Positions 1-11,212 of a DNA stretch of 64,000 nt are shown here, piece by piece. The position numbers were made by a program, and so were the translations under genes. This DNA is from Edolisoma coerulescens (lineage: Eukaryota > Chordata > Aves > Passeriformes > Campephagidae): positions 599,979 through 663,978 of the forward strand of contig VWZW01002760.1 in the NCBI GenBank assembly GCA_013397115.1, given 5' to 3'. A model generated the notes under the pieces. That model ran no database searches, was not told the DNA's origin, and saw only the letters and a list, made by a program, of their open reading frames with translations. The stretch's first letter is position 1; the number at the start of each line of letters is the position of its first letter.

Positions 1-1642
1 AGGCAGCACCATCGGTAGCTCAAACCTGACTGAGGCAGGAGGGCAGCATTTACAGGTGAGTATTTCACCTGGAGCTGAGTCACCATTATTTTTAAGCTCT
101 GTGAAGGGCTTGAGCTGAGGTATTGTTATCTGACAGACACACCTGGACATGTTGCACTCCTTGGGGCAGCCTTTCTGCTTGCCTCTTCTTGGGACCTTTA
201 TTCTCACTCATCACCAACCCTTTGTCCAAGGTGAAGGCTGGGTGGAGGTTTTGTTCAGCTCAGTGCTTCTGCCACTGCCCTGGACAGTGGGGAAAACCTG
301 CCTCCAGCTGCCTGAGGAAACGGGTCAGGTGAGCCCTGTGTCACAGGAGAATGTTCCCTTTCAAATGCTAATCTCAGTAGCTTAAAACCCAGTTTTAACT
401 GGAGGAAAAAAGGCAAGTGTGACCTTTAAGTAGGCTCAGGTAGGCCTGGACTTTAACAAAATCTCTCCACTTGTGGGAACCTTCATCCCCAAGTTTCACC
501 AGGGCTCCCTGCAGACCCATGAAAATTGCCACGTGGAGCCTGTGTCTAAATTACACCCTGGCAACCGAAGGCTCTTTTGTTTCTGCTTACAATGAGCAAG
601 AGTTTCCTCTGCCAGTTTGGGATGTCTTCTCTCATCTCTTACCCTGACTCCTTTAATTTTCCTTCCAGTGCACCAATTTACCACGGCCCCAAGTCTCCTG
701 CGCACACAGAGGGGAGTTCTGCCTGTGCCCATCTGGTGAAGATGTTGTAACCCAAAATGGGGCTGTCTCTCAGCTATTTTGGTGGAGTCTGGTAATTTGT
801 GTGACATGGAAAATCCCCAAGCTGCAATCAGTGCCCAGGATGCTTGAGTGGAAAATGACAAAATTATAATATGGTTCATCTCCCCGTGGTCAATTACTCT
901 GTGCCTACACATAGTCTAAGGCAGCCATGGTGGGTGTAAAGGTATCCAGCCTTTCTTTTGGCCCCATGGCCTCTGTATTGGGTTAAACAAAGGGGGAAAA
1001 AAGCCCCCATGGCCTAACAATTGTTAGAGGTGGGTGGTCCTCAGTTCCTCTGAGATCATCTTGGGCAAAGAGCCATTCACCTCCTCTTCCCTCCCGTTTG
1101 GCCAGGCCTGGGCAGAGGGGGTGGAGGGATGGGTGGATGCTCTCTCCTCTCAGCAAGAGGGAATGTGTCCCCTGGGTCAGAGGGAGGTGCCAGGGAGCCT
1201 GGTGGTGGTGGCCAAATTTTCTGGGTGACCTCATGTAGGTGTCTCACGGTTTTGGTGGAGCGTGAGTGTATCCCAGGGACTCCTGAGCCCTAAGAAATGG
1301 GTTTGGAGCAGCTGGAGTTCCACACCAGGCACGTGGCCCACGGTATCCTGCCTGGAGACTGGTTCCTAGGCAGAGACAAGGCGTGAGCAAGGAGTTGCCT
1401 GGAGCTACCCAGGCCTGGAGTGAAAGCCTTAATGCAGAAAGCTTATTAGTGCTCAGCTGGGCTGGAAGAGGCGCTTGAGGTCACTCAGGGACTTTGCTTT
1501 AGTCCTCCACCCACCTGTGCACTCAGGCTGGGGCCATGGTGAGCAGCTCCTGGGGGAGGGGAGCCTGCTTGGTGTGCAGGACCTTGGGCTTGAGCAATGC
1601 AGGAAAAGGCACCTGGGATTGGAATCAGGAAACTTCTTTTAA
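1..1642. other. Intergenic, no gene recognised
   Basis: The open frames here are short and carry no recognisable domain. An in-frame stretch ending TTTACAG before GTGAGT at 51-56 resembles the end of an exon, but 50 bases are too few to judge. Confidence 0.6.
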
Positions 1643-1737
1643 GCATAGGATCCTACAATATCCTGAGTTGGAGGGACCCACAGGGATCATTGCATCCAAC
1701 TCTCACCCCTGCACCCAATCATCCTCATTTAGACAAT
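1643..1737 (-). mobile_element. CR1 LINE 3'-end fragment
   Basis: It begins with a degenerate CATAGGATCCTACAATATCC tail and continues with the TGAGTTGGAGGGACCCACAG type of CR1 3' end, antisense to the + strand. It is truncated after about 90 bases. It belongs to the same subtype as the copy at 3225. Confidence 0.75.
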
Positions 1738-4174
1738 AATGAGCATTCTAGCTGGGAAAGGGTGATTGAAGCCTAAGCTGTTGTTGGTGCCTCCCCTGCT
1801 CCTTGCTCCCAGCCTCTCCCACTGGGAACTGCTGCCTCTGAGCCAGTTGTTTAAGGAGTGATGACCACAGGCAACAGGAGCCCTGTGCTCATTTAGGATC
1901 CTCAGGAAAAGGTCACACAGGCAACATCTAAGCTTCTAGATCTTGGTGTCCACCAAGATAGAAAGCAGCGTTCTTCAGCTCGTTTTTATGACCATCATAA
2001 ACTAAATCCAGCATCTTCCTGAGATAGGGTATGAGATAAGCCTGCAACAAACCTGAGTAGAGAAGTAATTTTCTTTTAATTGCTGTTGTAGGACAGTAGA
2101 GATGAAAAACCAAGTGTCCAAGGGTATAGGAGCCCTCATCCCCTGATTAGATACATATAATGAGATGGAAAGCTAATCTATCATATTTAGAATCAGTCAA
2201 TTAGAGGGTTAGGGCTATGGATGCATTTAGCTTTAGCGTTAGGGAGATATTTAAACCACATACTGTACTTAGTCATTACCATGCCAAGTGATAGTAGATG
2301 CAGGTCACCCTATATATGGGCCATGGTAATCAGCTTGAAGTATTACTAATTAAGCCTTTTCACCTTTGGGCTCCCTTCCATGCCACCACGCATGAAATGG
2401 GCCATTGAGGTCACAGTGAGATGCTCCTTAAAACCCAACACCCACTGTTTATGGTGAAGTGGAGGGTGATTTGGCTTTCCAGGTCTGTCTCTGCTGCGTG
2501 GAGAGAGCTGTAAGCAAACAGCTCTTACTTTAATCATGTATTTTGCTTCTGAGTCTAAAGATGCCAGCTGGGCACTGCCAGCCCTTCACTTGCCCAGCTG
2601 CCTGCCTGGCATTATTTGAAGCCCACGAACTATCCAGGTGAATAAACCATGTCAAAGTGAGCGTGGCTCTGGCATCTCCCTCCTGGCAATCCTCAGTCAT
2701 GTTTTCAGAGGAAGTCAATAAAAGCTACAAATGCTGTAGTTGCTCTGGAAAGCAGCTTATGCGATTAGGCAGAAGGTCAAAAATAGAAAAGCCCACAAAG
2801 GAAGGGCTGAAAAATTGTGGGTGTGATGCAGTGATGCCCAGTGATGGCTTCACTCTTTCCCTCCCCACGCCCTGAGACACGGGTGGGTGTCCAAGGTCCT
2901 CAGCTGGCTCTGGCACTGGTCCCTTCTCTACAGATTTCATGGATCCCTCAGGCTTAGAGCTCTTGATGGCTTCATATTAATATTAATATTGTAGGACTTT
3001 GCTGTGTCAGGCTGGTGGCAGAACCATGGGCCACCCTGCTGCAGGGGGCAGGAGAAGAGGGAGCTTTCCAGTGCCTCCCAGCCCAGGAGAAAGGCAGGGG
3101 ATGGCCATGGAAATGGGGGTGCAATGACTGGTTGCTCTCCAGCCCAAGGGGAGCAACTGTTTTGGAGCAGCTTTTCTCTGACAGTGTTACTGAGACATTC
3201 CTGGGAGTGCTCAGGCTCCACTTTCATAGAATCATAGAATATCCTGAGTTGGGAGGGACCCACAGGGATCATCCAAGTCCAGCTCCTGGCCCTGCACAGG
3301 ACAACCCCAAGAATCCCACCATGTGCCTGAGAGCCTTGTCCAAACATTTCTTGAGTTCTGGCAGGCTTAGGGCTGAGAAACAACCACACTGCCCTTGAAC
3401 CATCCCTTCTCCATCCTTTCCTCAGAGGCTAATTGCTCCATTTCTGCCCTAATTTCTGGTCTCTCAGGAATCTGAGTAAGACCCTCTTGCTTGTGATGGG
3501 TAAAGCTGAATACGTGCCCATGACAGCCCTTTCCAGGCACTTCCAACCCCTTCAACCCCATCCCTCTGGGGCAAGTCTTTGCAAGCTGGCAGGAGCTGGC
3601 ACAGAGGGCTTGGAGCAGGGATTCTGGTATTCCCTCTCAGGAGAATACCAGAACTGGTGCTGCTCACCAGATACTGGAAAAGGTCTTAAGTTTGGCATGC
3701 CCTGGGACCAGGAAATGATTTGAAATACTGGTTATTTTCTGGGACACGGGGCAAGCATTGCCCCAGCTCCTCTCAGCTGGCTGGGGCCAGCTGGTGAAGA
3801 TCCCCCTGGGAGAGCTGGCAGGTTTGGGGCTGATGGAGACCTGCCCCAGGGAGGTGGAGTGAGGATGATGCAATGAGCCACAGCTCTTGCACCGCCGGGG
3901 CCAGGGCATGGGCAGGGAAAGTGTCCGTGGTGTCCGGAGCCGGCGCTGGGCGGTCAGGGTGCTGTGACATGGCAGCAGCTCTTCGTGGGGCTGGGGAGGA
4001 CAGCCAGAGCTGTTGGCTTTCATGGCAGGTCCCTGGTGTTTCGCTACCCGTGTTCTTAAGGGCCAGGGACCTAAGGGCCAGGGGTTTAGGTTGGGGAGCA
4101 CAGAATCTTGATGTAGAGTTAAATTAGCAGCAAGCGCCCGTGGCAAGAAGCCTGTGACAAATGTTTCATGTTTT
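1738..4174. other. Intergenic between CR1 copies, no gene recognised
   Basis: Apart from the CR1 copy at 3225-3400 this is mixed-composition DNA with only short chance frames. The piece 2130-2345 is AT-rich with no clear repeat identity. Confidence 0.6.
3225..3400 (-). mobile_element. CR1 LINE 3'-end fragment (ATCCTGAGTTGG subtype)
   Basis: It begins CATAGAATCATAGAATATCC, the reverse complement of the CR1 terminal 8-bp repeats. It then carries GAGTTGGGAGGGACCCACAG and the CTCCTGGCCCTGCACAGGAC segment typical of one older CR1 subtype. The right end fades out near 3375-3400. Confidence 0.85.
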
Positions 4175-4300
4175 CATGGAATCATAGAATGGTTTAGGTT
4201 GGAAGGGACCTTAAGGATGATCTTGTTCCAACCCCCCCTGCCACAGGCCGGGACACCTTCTGCTAGACCAGGTTGCTCCAACCCCCATCCAACCCCAATG
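4175..4300 (-). mobile_element. CR1 LINE 3'-end fragment (GGTTTAGGTTGG subtype)
   Basis: It begins CATGGAATCATAGAATGGTT and continues with GGAAGGGACC and the GACCAGGTTGCTCCAACCCC segment of common CR1 3' ends. It is truncated after about 125 bases. Confidence 0.88.
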
Positions 4301-6351
4301 ATATTTCACTCATGCTGATGGGGAAGCATTTTTGGCCCATGAACTGTGCTCTCCAGGGGCAGTAAAATCTTCTGTTTGTTTTTTTCCCCCCTAATTCTTA
4401 GCCTTGGAGGGACTTTCCATCTGGCTTTGTTAGCAGGTCATGTTCAGCTGCAGCTCGGCGCTTGCAGGTTGGTCAATCACTGGACAAGTCTTTGCAAATC
4501 CACGTTCAGCCAAGCCAGCCCACAGCCACGCCTCGCTCCGTGCCTGCAGGATCTGTGCATTGTCTTATTCATCCTCCTCCTTTTGTCTTCTTGCCCATCT
4601 GTGATCCTCCAGCGCCGTTTCAGCTCCCCGTTCGGGGAGGAGAGGTGCCAAGGCCAAAGTATCAATGTGACCTCTGAAAAGTTGATTTTATCACTGTTTG
4701 AGCCTGTGTTTTGGTTTGGGGGGGTTGTTGGTTGTTCGTTCTCCCAGCTTGCCGAGCTGCCCCAGTGCTCAGTCAGCGCTTGGAGGTGGCGTAAATAGCA
4801 CAGCTCTGGGCAGGGATGTCTTTGCTGTGGTGTGAGCAGAGTGTTGCTGTTGGTTTGAAGGCCAGCTTTGGTGGTGGCATGGCCACCTCTCCGTCACTGG
4901 TGGGGAGGGCGGTGCTTCCCCTTGCTCAACACAACAGTGGGGCCGTGCTCTCCTTTTCCATGGAGAGGGACAGGCACTCTCAGCACAGGGAGTTGTTCCT
5001 GCTCTTGCCCACAGGATCCACCACCTTTTTTGTTGACTGTTTTTCCCCATGAACTTTGCTGGTTTCCCACAGGTACCAGAGGTGTCCTGCCAGCCTCCCT
5101 CTGAGCCACGGCCCATCTGTGATAGCCCAAGAGAGAAAGGGCTGAAACTGTGGGCATCCTGCATGTCAGAGACCCCCAGCTGGCATCTGTCTCTGCTTGG
5201 AAAGATGGAGATTTCTTTGCCAGCTGGGTATTGTGGAACAACAGCCATGCCCGGGGTGAGAGGGAGCCAGCAGGAAGCACACTTGTGGTTTAGATATGGA
5301 GTGAGAGCCTGGATTTTCAGAAATAAACTTTAGGTCGTGGTTTTGGGAGGCGCTGGAGCTGGGTTGGTATTTTCCTGTTTGTTTTTTTGCGTTGCAGCTC
5401 TAGGTCTCATCAAGAGGCCTGAACTTCTGAAGGTGGGTGCTCAGCCTGGACTCCGAGCCTGTGTTCCTGGTGATGGTGATGGAAAGCCTGTCAGTGACCT
5501 GGAACACCATCGGCTTTCCAAAGCCTGAGCTCATTGTGTGACCCCTACCAATGCATCCCATGGGAAGAGGGTGAATAAGCCCTGTCCTGACTACCTGCTG
5601 CAGGGATTAAGGGGGGGAAAAAGTCAATAACCATGCTGAGCACTGACCCAGCTGCCAAGCCCAGAGCTGAGGTGGTGTGAGCATTGTGGAGATGCACCTT
5701 GGCACTGGGAAATGAGGGCTAAGGGCAGACCTGCTCTCAAGTCACAAGTAACACAGGCTGTGGGGACATTTATTTGCCTCTTGGCAAGGCATTGGCTGGG
5801 AGGGGACTGTGTTTCTTGCAGCATCCCTGGTGCAGGAATAAGGGCTGTGGCAGTGTTTGTCCAGCAGCACACACAGCAAACAACCCAGCTGCTAGCGCTG
5901 GCCTCCTGCCTGGCAGCTGATACCAAGGACTGTTGCCATCCCCGTGGGGTGGAGACCCAAGCCTACCACAGAAGGAGGCATCTTTGCAGCTGAGGGAAGC
6001 CAAGAGGTTGTTTTTTTGGGGGTCCCAGCTGCAGGAGCCAAGCAGGTGCTGTGATGGCAGGAGGAGCTGCCCGCTCGCTGCCTTTGCTGCTTCTCCTGGT
6101 CTGAGGCTGTTGCGCCATCGCAGCCGACACGTCAAACATTGCAAGGAGTGCCCTTCACTCCTTCCTGGGTCAGCTGCTGCTGAATCACTCAATATTTGTT
6201 CTGCTTACATGGCCCTTCTTATCAGAGCTTTTTACTACTTCACCCGTCCACTTCCTGGCACACCAGGGTTCATCTCCTGGCCCACCGGGCATTTCCAAGC
6301 TCTGTTTCCAAACTGCCAGGGTTTCCGTCCTGGCCTTGTGAGCCAGACAGG

Positions 6352-6420
6352 CTCAGCATCCCCACTGCCTTTCCCTCAGCATCCCCACTGCCTTTCCCTC
6401 AGCATCCCCACTGCCTTCCC
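6352..6420. repeat. 23-bp tandem repeat, three copies
   Basis: The unit CTCAGCATCCCCACTGCCTT plus TCC starts at 6352, 6375 and 6398. The third copy has lost one T. It is non-coding as far as can be seen. Confidence 0.92.
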
Positions 6421-7594
6421 AAGGCACGCGTCAGGGCTGACTAAGGGCTCTGCCTCACTGTCCCAGGGGAGTTTAGCTGCAGCACCCAGCACATTTCTGA
6501 TACCTGCCCACCCCAGTTAAATCTCTCCTGGGACATTTCAGCCCTCCACAGCATCCTGGATGCTCCCCACTGTGCTCTGGGGCCTGGGGTGTGAGGTGAG
6601 AGTATCCCAGAGGCTCACCCCATCCTGAAATGAGCCTTAACACCATGCATTTGGGCATGCCTGGTGCCTCATTTTCCTCCCTTCTTCAGGTCAGGAGGGA
6701 TGGGATCTTCAGGAGCACGATTCCTGGCTGCCTTCCTCGGGTTCAAAGGCTATCCCAGCTGGACCATGCCCAAATTTTGGATGTGTCCCTAAACCAGGCC
6801 ATACCACACAGGGAGCATCCAGCTGGGTGGGTACAGCCATTGCCCCGAGATGCCAAGGTGTGGAGGGGATGTTTCCAGAGCTGTGGTCGCACCCCTGCAG
6901 CATCCTAAAACTGCCTTTGGGGTCTGGATCTGATGAGGGGTCACAGCTCTTCCCCCCTGCCCCGCACCACAGTGTTGGATACCCTACAGACCCATCAGGG
7001 AGCCTGAGCAGGGTGAGGCTCCCTCCCTGCAGCGTCAGTTCACTGCGCCCCTGTGTTTGTGCTGTGGCTGATTAAAGCTCTGGGCCAGGCTATTATGGGA
7101 TGCAGGGTGCATAAATAGGAGGTGCTGGGGTGTCGCAGGCTGGGGAGATGAGCTCCTCAGCCTTGTTGGAGAGTATCTGGGGGTGTATTTGTGGCTCACT
7201 CCCGCCTTCCTCACACTGCCTGAGCCTCTGGATCACCTGCACGGCACGGCAATTTCCAGGAGCGGTTTGTGGTGGTCAGCAGCGCCTGGAGGGATTTGTT
7301 CTGTCCCTGACTTAGTGGTGTCTTCCCTCCCTGGCAAGGATGACTGAAGCAGCTGGAGAGCCTGGCCCTACAAGTCCAGGCAAAAGCAAACCCTGGAAAG
7401 CCACGGTCAAGTGAGCTTTGCTCTTAGAGTTCGCTCCAGTTCTATTTTCAGGGACTTCTCTCAATTTGTAATTTGAACTAATAAGAGAGACTCTCTAACA
7501 AGGAAAGACAAACCCAGCCCAGCACTGCAGCACTGAGCATCCCTCTCACATCTCAGGGCTTTCTTTTTTTGATACTGGTTTTATTCAGGGTTTT

Positions 7595-7775
7595 CATAGA
7601 ATCACAGAATGGTTTGGGTTGGAAGGGACTTTAAAGACCCTCTTGTTTCAATCCCCTGCCATGGGCAGGGACACCTCAGGTTGCTCAGAGCCCCATCCAG
7701 CCTGGCCTTGAACACTTCCAGGGATGAGGCATCCACAGCTTCTGTGGGGAACCTGTGTCAGGGCCTCAGCACCTT
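7595..7775 (-). mobile_element. CR1 LINE 3'-end fragment
   Basis: It begins CATAGAATCACAGAATGGTT, followed by GGGTTGGAAGGGAC and the CCAGCCTGGCCTTGAACACT segment. It ends near the GTGTCAGGGCCTCAGCACC stretch. Confidence 0.9.
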
Positions 7776-9024
7776 AAGCATTTTGTTTTAACCACTTCCT
7801 TCTAACCACTTTCTTTCTTTCTTTCCTCCTCAGAAGCCAGCTGTCTGTGTGCTGTCTGGATGAATCCAGCTTTTTTACTGCTGCCCCACCTTCCCATCTC
7901 CTGGAGCTACGCAGCAGCTGAGACATGGTATTCATGTGCATATACATGCTGTATATGGAGAGATCCTCTGTTAATCTTAAACACGCTTTGATCAGAAAAG
8001 TAATGACTCCCTGGCATGAATTGCTTCACAAATTTTGCTTTTGTGGAGAGAAGCTCCTTGGCTTGAGCTTTTCCGTCCTGATAGGAACGAGTTATATCTG
8101 ATGAACAGACCTTGCTGCTTTCACTCACAAAGCAGTAATTTACTCTCCAAGCAGCAGCATCCCAACTTACCGTCCCTGCAGCACCATTTATTCAGCAGTG
8201 CAGTCAGCCAGGAGGATAATGCGGGGTGCAAACCATGGGGTTCCTATCTGCTCTGCACCTCCTGGCATGGCTTTCCCCTTCTTGGTATATTTCAGGACAC
8301 ATAAACCAGGCAGGGAAATGTTTTTCTTCGTGTGAGGAAATTCACGTCACCACATAACCAAATTTATCCTGCAGAACAGCAGCCACAGCTCCCAGTAGAT
8401 CCAGTGGAAAATAGTTGTAGCCCAGCAAATTCCACTTTGGCCCATACAGCTGCAAAGCCATAAAAGACTTGGATCTTTCCCTGCACAAAGGTCCTATAAA
8501 GGCTTCCTGCAGCCTTGACTCCTTGCCAGCCCAGCCTTCCAGGCCACCTCAGTCCAGCCAGAGCTTTCCAAAGAAAATCCTGTCAAAACCTCCCCCAGTT
8601 TCTCTGGTTTGTGTTTTGTGCAGCGCTCTGATGTGAAAATATTGATTCTGGACTTTAAAGCAGCTGCTTTGTATATTTGACCAATTCAATGGCACCAAAG
8701 TTTGGCCTGAACTGTCCTTGTCCTTGTCTGGGTCCTTTTTTATATTTTTAGTGCAGCCTTAAAAGCACAGGGGGTATTGACATTAGGAAGAGCCAAATAT
8801 TAACAATGATTCAGCACAAATCCTATATACAGGCAATTTTGTCTGTTTTGGCTACATGCAGCTTTTTTTTTTTAATTCTTTTTTATTCTTTTAGCCTCCA
8901 GATTTTATTCAAAATGGAGAATTTTAAAAAGCCATTTTAGAAGAATGTTAAGCATTCATGCAGAAACAGGGAAAATCAGGCTGATTGAAAAAATACAGAA
9001 ACCCAAGCCTTTAGCTGACGAAGA

Positions 9025-9255
9025 GTAGGTTTAGATGGGATATTAGGAAGAAATTCTTGGCTGTGAGGGTGGGGAGGCCCTGGCACAGGGTGCCCAGAGA
9101 AGCTGTGGCTGCTCCATCCTGGCAGTGTTCCAGGCCAGGCTGGATGGGGCTTGGAGCAACCTGGGATAGTGGAAGGTGTCCCTGCCCATGGCAGGGGGTT
9201 GGAACGAGATGGGCTTTAAAGTCTCTTCCAACCCAACCCATTCTGTGATTCTATG
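9025..9255 (+). mobile_element. CR1 LINE 3'-end fragment
   Basis: It is in the sense orientation: TTAGATGGGATATTAGGAAG at the left and the CCCATTCTGTGATTCTATG terminus at the right, with the GGCTGGATGGGGCTTGGAGC core between. It is 5' truncated, as is usual for CR1. Confidence 0.92.
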
Positions 9256-9865
9256 CTGATCACATTGATCTGCCCAGAGATTTCTGTGCCCAGGGCTTTT
9301 CAGCAATTTCTGTGAGCACAAACCTTTCCATGGGATTGAAGCTGAAATGGTTTCTTACAAGGAGCTGGAGTGCATCCTGTGCTTGCCACTCACTAGGCCC
9401 CAGTCAAAACTCCTTTTTGTTTGGTTAACAAGAGCTCAGCTCCCGCCTGTGCCTGCTCCAATTGGGATTTGGGTCAGAGCAGTGTTTGGAGGTGATCTGG
9501 CCCCATTCTGACACCCCACACTCCTCAGCACAGTGCTACTCCCTGCTAAGCAATTCTGAGAGGGGCTCTGGTGATGAGCTGTTTTGGTGAAGCAGAAAAT
9601 GATCCCACTGGCAGCCCCAACGCCCTGCATCAGAGCTCTGTGCACTAGAAAACACTCTGGCCTCACTCAGCAGTGTCCCAGTGAGGTGTCATGCTGATCC
9701 AGGCGAAAAATTTAACCCTTGGATGAAGGAACATCAAAGATGTATTTGCTCTAACTTGGAAGTGGTTTTGTATCTCTGAATCAAAACCTTTCCACGACTT
9801 GGTTCTGTTTGAAACTGAGCACATTGTGTAAATCTTCCTGGGTGCCTGTGCTGAACCCTGGGTGT

Positions 9866-9912
9866 CTCCCACCCCTGCATCTCCCACCACTGCATCTCCC
9901 ACTGCTGCTCTG
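9866..9912. repeat. 15-bp imperfect tandem repeat, three copies
   Basis: TCTCCCACCCCTGCA, TCTCCCACCACTGCA and TCTCCCACTGCTGCT follow each other, with one to three differences between units. This is a small, low-complexity, non-coding repeat. Confidence 0.8.
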
Positions 9913-11196
9913 TGCTGGTAACAGGGACATGCTGCACCAGGACAGGTGAGGAGCCAGGGGCATTTTCTTTTCTAGCACTCCCCATGCCCTATCAGCACAA
10001 GCCAGCCCATAATTCTGCAGCCAGCTTTGAGGACAGGACACCCACCACAGGGTCCAGCTGGGGACTGAATGTCACCTCTCCATGGAGCAGGACTGCCTGT
10101 GCCCGGGCAGAGTGGGAAGGCAGCCTGACCTGCCCTCCAGCTCCGTGTTTTGTCCCCTTACTTAGTCCAAGTCTTCTTAAAAGGCCAAAAGGCAAAGGAG
10201 GAGGATAAAGGGTGGGGAATTTCCTCCTGTGCATGGCTCGGTGACACCGTGGGTTAAGCGTGTGGCTATTTTGAAACCAAGCAGGCAGGGTGAGAGGTAA
10301 TGGGGTCTCTGCTGGCATTGGAGGGGTTAATGGTGACTGTGCTGTCCCCCTCACCAATTTTAGATGGGCAAAATCCCAAAACTTTCCAGACCACGTCCTG
10401 GTGTCTTATGCAGGTCAGTCGGATGGCAGGACTGAGGAGGTACTGAAGGCTTCGCACTGCGCCCGGTGGGAGAGGCTGGTGGGTCTTGTGGGGCTGCAGC
10501 TCACCTCTGCATTTGGGAGAGAGGGAGGGGAGAAAGATCTACCTTTGTGCTTTCAGGGTTTTCATCTTTCTCACCGAGCTGGAAAATACTGGAAAGAAAG
10601 TGTGTGGGACATGGAAGGACAATCTTGTGTGAGACACACTGAAGCTGAGAGCTGTTGTCTCAGTCTCATGGGAAGCAGCTGCTGCAGTGGGATGGATCTG
10701 ATGTACACAGAGCCACTTGGCAAAAGTGTCCTCAGGAGCATCATGGGACAGCTCCACTCTCTCCAGCTTGTTTGAAAGGTGAGGAGCTGACAGGAGCCTG
10801 CCTAGCACAGCTTTTCAAGCAACAGGACGATGTGTGGCTGTGATTCGGGGCAGGTACCACACAACATGCTCACACAGGGGCAGGGGGGAGAGCTGAACTT
10901 CAGATAACCTGCTAAGACCAAAGCAAGATCAGCTGAGAAAACTGCCCTGGCTTTCCACCACTGCCAGTAGCAGCAGAAGCCGGAGACGGAGCAGTCCTGG
11001 CTCAGACAGAACAGCTCGCTGGGCTTTGTTGCCGGCTTTTGTCGGCGGGCGGGCGGCTTTCCGCAAGGCTGGTTCCCCACTCCCTGCAAAGCTCTGCAAA
11101 ACTTGCATAGCACCACAAAACATGAACGGGTGAGCTAAGAACCAGAGCTCACAGGGCACCTCAGCTCAGCTTAAAGCAAAGGTGAGGGTTGTTCCT

Positions 11197-11212
11197 GTCC
11201 CCACGTGGGGAC
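11197..11212. promoter_or_regulatory. 16-bp perfect palindrome with a CACGTG E-box
   Basis: GTCCCCACGTGGGGAC is its own reverse complement. The centre is the canonical CACGTG box bound by USF, MYC/MAX and clock factors, and holds the ACGTG core of a hypoxia response element on both strands. It lies about 130 bases from a small CpG-rich patch (10980-11070). Binding is inferred only. Confidence 0.45.

Larger units (their letters stand above)
4301..9024. other. Intergenic, GC-moderate, no gene recognised
   Basis: It holds the 23-bp tandem repeat (6352) and the CR1 at 7595. Open frames up to 195 codons (5933-6520) exist but have no family resemblance and run through the tandem repeat, so I regard them as chance. 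Confidence 0.6.

Noticed and set aside
9043..9321. Frames over CR1 copies (also 16044-16326, 50306-50663, 56099-56404, 58279-58649)
   Set aside because: They translate the non-coding CR1 3' end; the similar peptides at separate sites reflect the repeat.
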